DNA from: Actinomyces oricola
GTDB lineage: Bacteria > Actinomycetota > Actinomycetes > Actinomycetales > Actinomycetaceae
NCBI RefSeq assembly: GCF_004104015.1
Contig: NZ_RYFV01000017.1
Span: forward strand, 1-64,000
DNA: 64,000 bases
Direction of reading: 5' to 3'
This document shows positions 1-7,981 of the stretch, one piece after another (position 1 is the first letter of the stretch; the number at the start of each line of letters is the position of its first letter). The translations under genes were made by a program, and so were the position numbers. Below the pieces are notes generated by a model. The model saw only the letters and a list, made by a program, of their open reading frames with translations, ran no database searches and was not told where the DNA came from.

Positions 1-1
1 C

Positions 2-76
2 ACCGACCAAGCCGACAACCAGAGCACCAGCCAGACAATCGACGAACCCCAGCCGGCAACCACCGGCTCCAGATAA
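2..76 (+). CDS. C-terminal tail of a gene entering from the left edge
   Basis: The first bases read in frame from position 2 as a 24-residue Thr/Gln/Asp/Pro-rich tail ending in TTGSR and a TAA stop at 74-76. Nothing in this short hydrophilic tail identifies a family. The only support is the open frame reaching the window edge and its amino acid composition, which resembles the disordered C-terminal tails seen on other genes here. It may be a chance frame. Confidence 0.35.
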   Translation, partial: TDQADNQSTSQTIDEPQPATTGSR

Positions 77-142
77 AACACCCTCCACAAAACCCAGGGC
101 TTGACAGACCGAAGACTCCGGAGGCTCCGGGCGACCAGGCCA

Positions 143-214
143 GGAGCGACGACAAGGCCGAGGGTGACGACCGGGCCGGGGGTGACGACGAAGTCGGGAG
201 TGGCGACGAAGTCG
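143..214. repeat. 18-bp tandem repeat, four imperfect copies
   Basis: Four 18-bp units start at 143, 161, 179 and 197. They share a core close to GGTGACGACGAAGTCG. They lie in a gene-free stretch (77-303) between the tail of the left-edge gene and a tRNA terminator. A 79-codon frame starting with TTG crosses them but runs into the terminator hairpin, so I do not call it a gene. Confidence 0.6.
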
Positions 215-303
215 GAAACCCCAGCCCCGCCACCGCAGCACATGCCCGCCTCCACGGCTCCGAACCGACCGAAACCACCCAAAACCAGCCGTTTTTCAAC
301 CAA

Positions 304-338
304 AAACCCACGTCATGGGACGACCATGACGTGGGTTT
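304..338 (-). terminator. Intrinsic terminator of the tRNA-Pro transcript
   Basis: A perfect 15-bp stem (304-318 with 324-338) encloses a 5-nt loop. Read on the minus strand it is followed by a run of T. It lies 14 bases beyond the tRNA-Pro 3' end, in the right orientation to terminate that transcript. Confidence 0.8.
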
Positions 339-352
339 GAGTGCTATGCAAT

Positions 353-429
<77 letters not shown>

Positions 430-495
430 TGTGCGGCAGAGCCACTATAGTCGCAGCGCCCAGGTGGAAGGAAATCGGCGGTGCTGAGGCTTCGC

Positions 496-602
496 TCACG
501 CCCTCTCCGGGACCGGGCGAGCCGGCTTCACGCCCTCTCCGGGACCGGGTGGGTCGGCACGAGGCGCCGCCGGGCCGGCTTCACGCCCTCTCCGGGACCG
601 GG
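496..602. repeat. 22-bp direct repeat, three copies
   Basis: Three identical 22-bp copies beginning TCACGCCCTCTCCGGGACCG start at 496, 528 and 581. They fill the space between tRNA-Pro and the stop of the metallophosphoesterase. The third copy ends ten bases before that stop codon. No gene is evident in the interval. Confidence 0.7.
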
Positions 603-611
603 CGAGCCGGC

Positions 612-1604
612 TCAAGGTGCAGCAATAGCCGGGCGGGCCGGCACGAGGCGCAGCAAGGTTGCCTCAGGGCGGCAGGCTATACGCACTGGCGTGAAGGGAC
701 TGGTTCCCAGGCCTGCGGAGACATGGAGGTACATGTCCTCGGTGGCGGCCGGATCGCCAAGGCGCCCCGGCCACTGGGACAGGCCTGAGGCGCGTGAGCA
801 GTCCAGGTCGCAGTTGGTCACCAGGGCCCCGTACCCGGGCACGCACAGCTGGCCGCCGTGGGTGTGGCCCGCTAGAGCGAGGTCGACGGCGTCCTCGACC
901 ATGGTGTTCAGCACTCGCTGGTAGGGGGCGTGGGTGAGCCCTAGGCGCAAGGGCCGGCCCCACCGGTTCATGACCGCGGGGGCGCCGTCGTCGTTGGCCT
1001 CTGGTCTCGCGGAGGGCGGCGGGTAACGGTCCTGGTTGGCGTGCGGGTCATCGACCCCCACCAGGTCAATGCGCTTCCCACGCACAACCAGCTGATCGCG
1101 CCGGTTGCCCAGGTTCGCCCAGCCGCCTGAGGCCTGAAGGTCCCGCACCTCCCGCCAGGGGAGAACCGGCAGGGCCTCCTTGGCGTCAGGGGCGTCGGCG
1201 GTACGAGGATCGGTGCGCAGGTAGCGGGTGGGGAGCCTGAACACCGTGGCGTAGTAGTCGTGGTCGCCCATGACAAAAGCGCCCGGCAGCCCCAGGAAGG
1301 GCTCGAGGGCCCGGGTCAGTGGCTCAACGCCGTCGGCGAAGGACAGGTTGTCCCCCGTGTTGACCACGACGTCGGGGCGCACCTGCTCCAGTCCTCTTAC
1401 CCAGGCCACGCGGGCCTCGGTGTGCGCGGTCAAGTGGAGGTCGGACAGGTGCAGGATGGTGATCGGCTCCTCGTCCTCCGCCAAGACGGGGACCTCGCAG
1501 CGCCGCAGCACCGGCATGCGCGCCTCGATGAGCGCGTATCCGAGCGTGCCCAGGCCAGTGATCGCGAGGCCGGCGAGGCTTCGCGCTATGAACTGTGCCG
1601 CCAC
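612..1604 (-). CDS. Calcineurin-like metallophosphoesterase, membrane-anchored
   Basis: This 330-residue protein has a hydrophobic N-terminus (about residues 5-27) that probably anchors it in the membrane. The di-metal phosphoesterase motifs follow in order: SDLH at 54-57, GDN at 84-86, GDHD at 113-116 (the family usually has GNHD) and GHTHGGQ at 246-252. It likely hydrolyses phosphoester bonds, but the substrate cannot be told from sequence. It starts 3 bases after the stop of the upstream penicillin-binding protein gene on the same strand, so the two are probably cotranscribed. The same pairing occurs next to mycobacterial ponA2. Confidence 0.9.
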   Translation of the reverse strand: MAAQFIARSLAGLAITGLGTLGYALIEARMPVLRRCEVPVLAEDEEPITILHLSDLHLTAHTEARVAWVRGLEQVRPDVVVNTGDNLSFADGVEPLTRALEPFLGLPGAFVMGDHDYYATVFRLPTRYLRTDPRTADAPDAKEALPVLPWREVRDLQASGGWANLGNRRDQLVVRGKRIDLVGVDDPHANQDRYPPPSARPEANDDGAPAVMNRWGRPLRLGLTHAPYQRVLNTMVEDAVDLALAGHTHGGQLCVPGYGALVTNCDLDCSRASGLSQWPGRLGDPAATEDMYLHVSAGLGTSPFTPVRIACRPEATLLRLVPARPAIAAP

Positions 1605-1607
1605 GGA

Positions 1608-3917
1608 TCAGCCTTCGTCGTCGCCGCGGCGGTTGGCCTCGAAAGCACCGCCAGTGGCGGGGGTGCTGGGCTCAGGGGAGGTGGTGCCCCCGGCATCTAA
1701 AGCGGTCTGGTTCGCCTGCTGCCACTCCCCTTGACTCATGCCACTGGTGGAAACGTCGCTGGAGGCGTTGGAGCTACTGCTCGTGCCGCCAGTGCTCCCG
1801 TCATAGGAGGATTGGGTGGCGGTACCGCCACCCAGGCTCACCTGGTTGAAGCCGACTACGGACTCATTGGCCAGTGCCGCATCCATGTACATCCTCCACA
1901 GTGGGGCCGGGGCGTCGGAGCCGTACATGGTCGGGTAGTAGCGTCCCCCAACGTACTGGCCGTCCATGGGGTAGTAGCCGTCGGAGTGGCCCAGCCAAAC
2001 GGCGGCGGCGAGCTGGGGGGTGAAGCCCACGAACCAGGCATTGTCCATTCTGTCAGTCGTGCCGGTCTTGCCCGCAGCCGGGCGCCCTCCTGAAAGCGCC
2101 GCCGCCGGGGCGGTACCCGAGGAGGAGAGCACATTGGTCATGGTTAAGGCGGTCCGGTCTGCCGCTAAGGCGTCCATCGCCTGGGTGCAGCCGGCGCTGG
2201 GGACCGCCATCGCGTTGCCGTCAGCGTCCTTAATGGAGTCGATGGCGATCGGGGTGCAGTAGACGCCGTGCGCGGCGAAGGCGGCGTAGGCGCTGGCCAT
2301 AGCCAGTGGCGTGATCTCCTGGGCGCCGAGAACGATCGAGGGCATGGGATCGAGACGGCTGCCATCGGCCTTGGTCACGCCCAGGTTGGCGGCCAGTTCG
2401 GTGACGGCGCAGATGTCCATCTGGGCGAGCATGCGGGCGTAGCCCACGTTAATGGACATGGCCGTGTTCTGGATGACGTTGTGAGTGCCGCCCTCGCTGG
2501 CGTTGGCATTGTTGACCGGCCACGGCTCGGGGATGGTGTCATCACAGGAGATGGTCCAGGTGGAGGAGGCGAAGGTGGTGGGGGAGGTGTTCATGGTGGT
2601 GTAGCCGGACTTGCCGAGTTGATACCACTCCGCCAGAACGAACGGCTTGAAGGCCGAGCCCGGCTGGAAGCCATTGGACTCCAGCCCGCCGTGCTGGTAG
2701 TCCGCCGCGTAGGAGATCTGCGTCGTGGAGAAGTCCCCCTCCTCCCCGTAGGTGGTGTTCTGGGTCATGGCCAGGATCCTGCCGGTGCCCGGCTCGACGG
2801 AGACTAGGGCGGCCTTAACCTCAGAGGGATCCCCGGTGGGGACGTACTCCTGGACGGCCGCGTCGGCCGCCGCCTGTTTAGTCAAGTCAATAGTGGTAAT
2901 AATCTCCAGTCCGCCGCGCAGCAGGAGCTGGTTGCGCTCGGCCTTGGTGGCGCCGAAGAGGTCAGAGTTCTCAATCTCGCCGACGACGAAGGCGCAGAAG
3001 TAGGCGGCCGACCCGGCGGCACCGCAGCCACCGACCTCATTGGTGACATTGAGGATGTCGGCGATCTGGGTGTCCAACCCGGCCTGATACTCCTCCTCGG
3101 TAATGAACTCCTCCTCATACATCTTGAGCAGCACCCAGTCCATACGGGCCTTGGCCTCATCCGGGTTGGTGACCGGGTCGTAGGCGCCGGGGGCGTTGGT
3201 CAGGCCCGCCATGAGTGCGGCCTCCGGGATGGACAGCTCGGCGGCGGAGTGGGAGAAGTAGTGCTGGGCGGAGGCCTCAACCCCGTAGGTCGACGGGCTG
3301 AAGGCGGCAATGTTGAGGTAGCCCTCGAGGATCTGCTCCTTGGTGTAGGTCTGCTCCACGGCCAGGGCGTACTTGATTTCGCGCAGCTTGCGGGAGACGG
3401 ACTTCTCCCCGGCGGCGGCGACCTGTGTCGGGTCCCCTGAGCGCAGACCGGCCTCAATGAGGATGTTGCGCACGTACTGCTGCGTCAGCGTCGAGGCGCC
3501 CTGGGTGCTTCCCGAGTTCGTGTTGGAGACGACGGCGCGGACAATGCCGGTGGGGTCGACGCCCTTGTGCTGGTAGAAGCGCTGGTCCTCAACGGCGATG
3601 ATCGCGTCCTGCATGGTGGGGCTGATCTGATCCAAGGGCACCACAATGCGGTTCTCGGCGTAGAACTGGGCGATCTCGGTGCCGTCGGAGGCCTTAATGA
3701 CCGAGACCTGGCTGGGCTCGAGGATGTTGAAGTCTGAGGGCAGCTCGTTGAAGGCCTGCTGGGTGGCCTTGGTCAGGGCGGAGGCCACTCCCACCGCCGG
3801 TGCCGCGAAGCCTGCGGACAGGACGCCGCCTGCGCCGGAAAGCAGAATGAAGACAAGGAACATCGAGACGACCTGGGCAGGCGAGAGGGATCGACCGCGG
3901 GCGGGAGACTTCGACAT
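1608..3917 (-). CDS. ponA: Class A penicillin-binding protein (transglycosylase/transpeptidase)
   Basis: A bifunctional peptidoglycan synthase of 769 residues with a single N-terminal membrane anchor (about 12-40). The GT51 domain shows EDQRF at 110-114, with the catalytic Glu, and GASTLTQQ at 140-147. The transpeptidase domain shows SAFK at 421-424 (acylated Ser), SIN at 488-490 and KTGT at 617-620. The C-terminal 80 residues are Ser/Thr/Gly-rich and probably disordered. No PASTA domain is present, unlike mycobacterial PonA2. It is the first gene of a two-gene unit with the metallophosphoesterase and is divergent from whiB, an arrangement matching ponA2/whiB4 in mycobacteria. Confidence 0.95.
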   Translation of the reverse strand: MSKSPARGRSLSPAQVVSMFLVFILLSGAGGVLSAGFAAPAVGVASALTKATQQAFNELPSDFNILEPSQVSVIKASDGTEIAQFYAENRIVVPLDQISPTMQDAIIAVEDQRFYQHKGVDPTGIVRAVVSNTNSGSTQGASTLTQQYVRNILIEAGLRSGDPTQVAAAGEKSVSRKLREIKYALAVEQTYTKEQILEGYLNIAAFSPSTYGVEASAQHYFSHSAAELSIPEAALMAGLTNAPGAYDPVTNPDEAKARMDWVLLKMYEEEFITEEEYQAGLDTQIADILNVTNEVGGCGAAGSAAYFCAFVVGEIENSDLFGATKAERNQLLLRGGLEIITTIDLTKQAAADAAVQEYVPTGDPSEVKAALVSVEPGTGRILAMTQNTTYGEEGDFSTTQISYAADYQHGGLESNGFQPGSAFKPFVLAEWYQLGKSGYTTMNTSPTTFASSTWTISCDDTIPEPWPVNNANASEGGTHNVIQNTAMSINVGYARMLAQMDICAVTELAANLGVTKADGSRLDPMPSIVLGAQEITPLAMASAYAAFAAHGVYCTPIAIDSIKDADGNAMAVPSAGCTQAMDALAADRTALTMTNVLSSSGTAPAAALSGGRPAAGKTGTTDRMDNAWFVGFTPQLAAAVWLGHSDGYYPMDGQYVGGRYYPTMYGSDAPAPLWRMYMDAALANESVVGFNQVSLGGGTATQSSYDGSTGGTSSSSNASSDVSTSGMSQGEWQQANQTALDAGGTTSPEPSTPATGGAFEANRRGDDEG

Positions 3918-4274
3918 GGGGTCAGGGTACGTGGAAGCGGCCGCCTCATGTTGTGTCGCACGACTACCTCAGCCTGAAAAAGCCCTGTGCGTCCAGCAAG
4001 TGGGCGCCCCTCGTCCCACTGTCCGGCCGGTAGCGTCTCCGCGTTCCGCCCTCAGCCCAACCCCGCCCGCGCGCGCATCTCTGGCTGCGGCCCCTTTACG
4101 GCAGGTAAACCTTGCCAAGAGCGGCGAAATGGGGCGAGGGGGGAGCCGGGGCCGCCGCAAATCTCCTTCATGTGGCCTGAGACACGAATGGTTTTGCGGA
4201 TGACGTTCGGTTGGCATACTGTCCTGGTGTGACGCGGCTGACACTGTCGTTCGTCGTGAGATCAGGGAGTGAAG
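3918..4274. promoter_or_regulatory. Divergent ponA/whiB intergenic region
   Basis: This gene-free stretch of about 350 bases separates the divergent ponA and whiB starts and must hold both promoters. A weak candidate for whiB is TTGCGG at 4194-4199 with an ATACT-containing -10 at about 4215-4221, a spacing of 15-16. That leaves a 5' UTR of about 45 bases. No clear operator was found. Confidence 0.35.
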
Positions 4275-4601
4275 ATGACGAGTATCGACCAGACCTGGGC
4301 GGCGAGGGCAGCCTGCGCCAATGTCGAGCCCGACCAGCTCTTCGGCAAGGGGGCCGAGCAGCGCGATGCCCGTTCGCTGTGCTTCACCTGCCCCGTGCGC
4401 ATGGAGTGCCTGGCTGAGGCGCTGGACTCCGAATCCGCCTTCGGGGTGTGGGGCGGCCTGACCGAGCGCGAGCGCCGGGCCCTACTGCGCCGCTTCCCGG
4501 AGGTGACCGATTGGGGTGCGTGGCTGCGGCGCGAGGATGATGACCTCGTCGCCGAAATCCATGCTCGGCGCGCCCCACGAATCCTGGCCCGTGTCCGTTG
4601 A
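4275..4601 (+). CDS. whiB: WhiB-family iron-sulfur transcriptional regulator
   Basis: A 108-residue WhiB protein. From the ATG at 4275 the four [4Fe-4S] cysteines are C14, C36, C39 and C45 (pattern C-x21-C-x2-C-x5-C), followed by the family turn GVWGGLT and a basic tail (RRAPRILARVR) typical of DNA contact. AGGGAG just upstream supports this ATG; a GTG two codons earlier is the alternative. The position beside ponA and near a Crp-like gene matches WhiB4 in mycobacteria, a redox-responsive member. That orthology is inferred from synteny only. Confidence 0.95.
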   Translation: MTSIDQTWAARAACANVEPDQLFGKGAEQRDARSLCFTCPVRMECLAEALDSESAFGVWGGLTERERRALLRRFPEVTDWGAWLRREDDDLVAEIHARRAPRILARVR

Positions 4602-4770
4602 GACGCCTCATGGGCCCGGGCCGACTGAAAGGGCCTCCGGGAGGCGGGCCGCCGAGTTGCCCGGCTTGCCCAGTGAGTTGCCCGGCGGACCGGTGACGGC
4701 ACTGGTGGCGGCAGCGCCTCGTGGTGCGACGGCGCTTCCGGCCGACGGCCGCCGACCTTAGGGTGGGCTC

Positions 4771-4929
4771 ATGACTACATGGGAATATGCCACCGTCCCC
4801 CTGCTCACCCACGCCACCAAGCAGATCCTTGACCAGTGGGGCGCTGATGGTTGGGAGCTCGTCCAGGTCATCCCCGGCCCCACCGGTTCGGAGAACCTGG
4901 TCGCCTACATGAAACGCCCACGGGCCTGA
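4771..4929 (+). CDS. Small DUF4177-like protein
   Basis: A 52-residue ORF beginning MTTWEYATVPLLTHATKQIL. It contains the WEYATVPL and DGWELVQV segments typical of DUF4177-type small proteins, which are often found beside crp in actinobacteria. The function is unknown. No strong ribosome binding site is visible. It converges on the Crp-like gene across a hairpin at 4958-4999. The motif match and the conserved position make this a real gene despite its length. Confidence 0.8.
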   Translation: MTTWEYATVPLLTHATKQILDQWGADGWELVQVIPGPTGSENLVAYMKRPRA

Positions 4930-4957
4930 GGCCCGCCCTCTTGAGGCCCGCCCCGGC

Positions 4958-4999
4958 GTGGCAGTGTCCGCTCTCCTCCGGGAGGGTGAGCACTGCCAC
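4958..4999. terminator. Bidirectional hairpin between convergent genes
   Basis: A perfect 9-bp outer stem, GTGGCAGTG (4958-4966) with CACTGCCAC (4991-4999), encloses a further GC-rich stem. It lies between the ends of the DUF4177-like gene and the Crp gene, so it probably terminates both. No T-run follows. Confidence 0.6.
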
Positions 5000-5018
5000 A
5001 TTGGCGGGAGGGTGACGA

Positions 5019-5696
5019 TCAGCGGGCGCGACGGCGGAGACGGTCCACATCCAGCAGCGTGACCGCCCTGCCCTCCAGGCGGATCCAGCCGCGAGAGACG
5101 AACTCGGCCAGCGACTTGTTGACCGTCTCGCGGGAGGCGCCGACCAACTGGGCGAGCTCCTCCTGGGTGAGGTCGTGCGGGACGTGCACGCCATCCTCGG
5201 TGGTCGAGCCGAAGCGGTCGGCCAGGTCCAGCAGGGCCTTGGCGACGCGCCCGGGCACGTCGGAGAAGACCAGGTCGGCCAGGGCGGTGTTCGTGCGGCG
5301 CAGGCGCTGAGCCAGGGCCCGCAGCATGTCCTTAGCGAGTGTGGGGTGGGACTCGATGAAGGTCATGAGCTGGTTGTGCTCGAGAGTAAGCAGGTCGGTG
5401 GGCGCCACGGCCGTAGCGGTCGTTGAGCGCGGGCCCGGGTCGAAGAGGGTCAACTCGCCTACGACCTCGCCGGGGCCGAGCACCGCCAAGAGGTTTTCAC
5501 GACCGTCGGGGCTGGCATGGCCGAGCTTGACCTTGCCTGAGAGCAGGACGTAAAGGCGGTCTCCCGCATCGCCCTCGTTGAACAGGGTCTCGCCACGGCG
5601 CAGAGTGGTCTGCGTCATCATGGCGCGCAGCTCCTCCCGCTCTTCCGGGCCCATGCCCTCGAAGAGCGGAATCCTGGAGATGATGCTGTCTTCCAC
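5019..5696 (-). CDS. glxR: Crp/Fnr-family cAMP-type regulator (GlxR-like)
   Basis: A 225-residue regulator with an N-terminal cyclic-nucleotide-binding domain (about 8-120) containing GEVVGELTLFDPGPRSTTA. This matches the cAMP phosphate-binding cassette, including the conserved Gly-Glu and Arg-Ser/Thr. A dimerisation helix (about 125-150) and a winged-helix domain with LTQEELAQLVGASRETVNK (about 175-193) follow. The family controls carbon metabolism globally in actinobacteria. Two CRP-like sites upstream suggest autoregulation. GlxR is the closest named type; orthology is inferred. Confidence 0.9.
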   Translation of the reverse strand: MEDSIISRIPLFEGMGPEEREELRAMMTQTTLRRGETLFNEGDAGDRLYVLLSGKVKLGHASPDGRENLLAVLGPGEVVGELTLFDPGPRSTTATAVAPTDLLTLEHNQLMTFIESHPTLAKDMLRALAQRLRRTNTALADLVFSDVPGRVAKALLDLADRFGSTTEDGVHVPHDLTQEELAQLVGASRETVNKSLAEFVSRGWIRLEGRAVTLLDVDRLRRRAR

Positions 5697-5768
5697 GAAG
5701 GTCCTCCTGTGGTGCTGGTCTGCCGGGCTCTGCCTCGCGCAGCCCGCATATCTATCCTAGCTACGGTC

Positions 5769-5784
5769 TGTGATCTGTCGCACG
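5769..5784. promoter_or_regulatory. Candidate Crp/GlxR operator 1
   Basis: TGTGATCTGTCGCACG matches the TGTGA-N6-TCACA palindrome well in the left half and partly (CAC) in the right. It lies 73 bases upstream of the Crp-like gene start, in the divergent space shared with nth. Confidence 0.4.
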
Positions 5785-5806
5785 CCGTGGAGCATTGTAG
5801 TCTCAG

Positions 5807-5822
5807 TGTGGCGTACGTCAAA
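5807..5822. promoter_or_regulatory. Candidate Crp/GlxR operator 2
   Basis: TGTGGCGTACGTCAAA fits TGTG-N8-CAMA around a palindromic CGTACG centre. It is 38 bases from the first candidate. The pair is positioned for autoregulation or for control of the divergent nth. Confidence 0.45.
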
Positions 5823-5933
5823 TCGCGGAGGAATGAGCCACGCCGATAGAGCCGCGTCCAAAGAGCTTTTCGGGTGCACTATCCGTCAAAGGAGCCGTCA
5901 GAGGGCCTGAGCCGTAAACCAAGGAGCCCATCC

Positions 5934-6599
5934 ATGAGCACACCCGCCGTACAGGCCGGCGAGGAGGAGCTGCGCCGTCGGGCCGCCGCCGTCGACGACG
6001 AGCTCGTCGCCCTTTACCCGGACGCGCGCTGCGCCCTCATTCACGACGGCCCCTTTCAGCTGCTGGTCGCCACAGTCCTATCCGCCCAAACCACTGACGC
6101 CCGGGTCAACACCATCACCCCCACCCTTTTCGCTGAATTTCCCGAGCCGTCAGCCCTGGCCGCCGCCGACCGCCAGGGCCTTGAGGAGTTACTGCGCCCC
6201 CTGGGAATGCAGCGCACCCGCGCTGAGCGCCTCCTGGGCCTGGGGCGGGCGCTCACCGAGCGCTTCGACGGCGTCGTCCCCGACCGGCGCGAGGACCTCA
6301 TGAGCCTGCCGGGGGTGGGCCGGAAGACGGCCAATGTGGTGCTGGGCAACGCCTTCGGCCACAGCGCCATTACCGTGGACACCCATGTGGGGCGCCTGTC
6401 GCGGCGGTTGGGGTGGAGTAAGCACAAGGACCCACTCAAAGTCGAGGCGGACATTGCCGCTGTATGGGAGCCGCACCGGTGGACCGACGGCTGCCACCGG
6501 CTAATCGAGCACGGACGCCGGATCTGCCGCGCCCGGGCCCCGCGCTGCCAGGAGTGCGCGCTCCTGGACCAGGGGCTGTGCCCGCAGGTCGGAGTGTGA
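5934..6599 (+). CDS. nth: Endonuclease III (bifunctional DNA glycosylase/AP lyase)
   Basis: A 221-residue base-excision repair enzyme that removes oxidised pyrimidines. The helix-hairpin-helix LPGVGRKTANVVLG carries the catalytic Lys (K131), and VDTHV holds the catalytic Asp (D149). The C-terminal [4Fe-4S] cluster ligands are C198, C205, C208 and C216. The last spacing is seven residues, against five in E. coli Nth. The ATG at 5934 follows AAGGAG at 5921-5926; an upstream in-frame ATG at 5874 has no comparable site. The gene is divergent from the Crp-like gene, as in mycobacteria. Confidence 0.95.
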   Translation: MSTPAVQAGEEELRRRAAAVDDELVALYPDARCALIHDGPFQLLVATVLSAQTTDARVNTITPTLFAEFPEPSALAAADRQGLEELLRPLGMQRTRAERLLGLGRALTERFDGVVPDRREDLMSLPGVGRKTANVVLGNAFGHSAITVDTHVGRLSRRLGWSKHKDPLKVEADIAAVWEPHRWTDGCHRLIEHGRRICRARAPRCQECALLDQGLCPQVGV

Positions 6600-6605
6600 A
6601 CCAGG

Positions 6606-6697
6606 GGCGGGGCGCGCCCTCCGCGCCCGGGCGCAACTTTGACCTGGACTCGCATTGGGGTGAGCTTGGCGGGGCGCGCCCTCCGCGCCCGGGCGCA
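6606..6697. repeat. 30-bp direct repeat pair
   Basis: Two identical 30-bp copies (6606-6635 and 6668-6697) begin GGCGGGGCGCGCCCTCCGCG and contain the palindrome GCGCCCGGGCGC. They fill the gap between the convergent nth and hydrolase genes. The second copy ends three bases before the hydrolase stop, so they may act as terminators. Confidence 0.75.
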
Positions 6698-6699
6698 GC

Positions 6700-7611
6700 T
6701 CAGGTCGTCTCGGCCAGGAAGGGCAGCAGTGCCGCCGTGAGCTTGTCGGGGGCCTCCTCGTGGGGGAAGTGCCCCACGTCGTGGATGGTGACCTGCTGCA
6801 GGGGCCCGGCGACGTGATGGGTGTCGCGCGCGTAGGCCTGCGCCGGCTGCACTGGGTCGAGCTGACCCTGGATGGAGAGCACCGGGATACTCACGGGCTT
6901 CGCCAGTGCCGCTATCTCCGCGCGCGTGAGCACTGAGTGGCGCACCGGCTCCATGGCGCTGCGGGCGGCGCCGGGACGAGCCAGCAGGGAGGCGTAGTAG
7001 CCCGCGGACTCCACCACCGCCCGACGCGTGCGCGGGCCCGTCCAGGAGCGCAAAAGGCGCTCCATGCCCACGCGCGTGCGCAGGGAGCGCTCCGGGAGCA
7101 GCGGTACCTTGAAAGAGAGGTACTGGAGGGCCGTCCCTGAGAAGGCGCGCCCCCGCAAGGAGCGGACGGCCAGTGGGTGAGGGGCCCCCACGGGAACGAT
7201 TCCGGTCAACAGTCCGGGTGCGATTCCGGCCAGTGCCCAGGCGGCCTGCCCGCCCAGCCCCGCTCCTACGACGACGGCGCGCTCGTGGCCCAGGGCCGGC
7301 ACCACGCGTTCAAGGTCCTCGGCCAAGGTGATGAGGTCGTAGCCCGACGGCGGACGGTCGGAGCCGCCGAAGCCACGCAGGTCCAGGGCGGCGACCCGGT
7401 ACCCGGCCTGGGCCAGCGGCCCAATGACGTGGCGCCAGGCCCACCAGCACTCGGGGAAGCCGTGAACCAGCAGGATCAGCGGAGGATCGGCCTGGGCGGG
7501 GTCGGTTGGAGGGGGAGTCTCGGGTCCCGCCATGGCGACGTGAAAGCGGGTGTCCCCTGCCGTGAGGTCACGGTGGGTCCAAGGGCCGGGGCGTTTGACG
7601 ACGACGGGCAT
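6700..7611 (-). CDS. Alpha/beta hydrolase lacking the usual nucleophile
   Basis: A 303-residue alpha/beta-hydrolase fold protein closest to epoxide-hydrolase/haloalkane-dehalogenase types. HGFPECWWAW (50-59) is the oxyanion loop and DLRGFGGSDRP (77-87) follows strand 4. The acid D252 and the base H281 (DVGHFPHEE) are present. The nucleophile elbow reads GAGLGG (116-121), placing Gly where Asp or Ser is expected, so classical hydrolysis is unlikely. Its position near nth resembles mycobacterial ephE, but the missing nucleophile argues against the same chemistry. Confidence 0.85.
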   Translation of the reverse strand: MPVVVKRPGPWTHRDLTAGDTRFHVAMAGPETPPPTDPAQADPPLILLVHGFPECWWAWRHVIGPLAQAGYRVAALDLRGFGGSDRPPSGYDLITLAEDLERVVPALGHERAVVVGAGLGGQAAWALAGIAPGLLTGIVPVGAPHPLAVRSLRGRAFSGTALQYLSFKVPLLPERSLRTRVGMERLLRSWTGPRTRRAVVESAGYYASLLARPGAARSAMEPVRHSVLTRAEIAALAKPVSIPVLSIQGQLDPVQPAQAYARDTHHVAGPLQQVTIHDVGHFPHEEAPDKLTAALLPFLAETT

Positions 7612-7657
7612 ACTCGCAGCCTATCCGCCGTCCGGGGCGCCGGCGGTGGCTCAGTTC

Positions 7658-7981
7658 TCATGTCATGAGCAGGCTCAGGAGCACGTAGATGCCGGTGCCG
7701 CCCACTAGTGACAGGCCAATGGCTCTACGCCACAGGTGTAGGGCCGCCGTCGTCCCGATCCCGGCGAGGGCCGGGACCCAGGTCGCCGGTGCCGGGGTGA
7801 GGCCGTCCAGGGTGTAGGCGACCAGCACGATCATGACCCCCAGGGGCATGGCCTGGGACAAAAAGGCCAGTAGGGGGCTGCCGGCGCGCCCGCGCAGAAG
7901 CACGAAAGGGGCGATCCGGCAGCTTAAGGTGATCGCCGCCACAACAACGACCGCCACTGCGATCTGAGGGTTGGTCAGCAT
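7658..7981 (-). CDS. azlD: AzlD-type small subunit of branched-chain amino acid exporter
   Basis: A 107-residue protein with about four hydrophobic segments. The central PLGVMIVLVAYTLDG region is characteristic of AzlD. It overlaps the end of azlC by seven bases on the same strand, indicating translational coupling. Together the pair is expected to export branched-chain amino acids or analogues. Confidence 0.85.
   Translation of the reverse strand: MLTNPQIAVAVVVVAAITLSCRIAPFVLLRGRAGSPLLAFLSQAMPLGVMIVLVAYTLDGLTPAPATWVPALAGIGTTAALHLWRRAIGLSLVGGTGIYVLLSLLMT

Noticed and set aside
101-340. 79-codon frame across the 18-bp repeats
   Set aside because: It starts at TTG without a ribosome site, encodes only repeats, and runs through the tRNA terminator hairpin.
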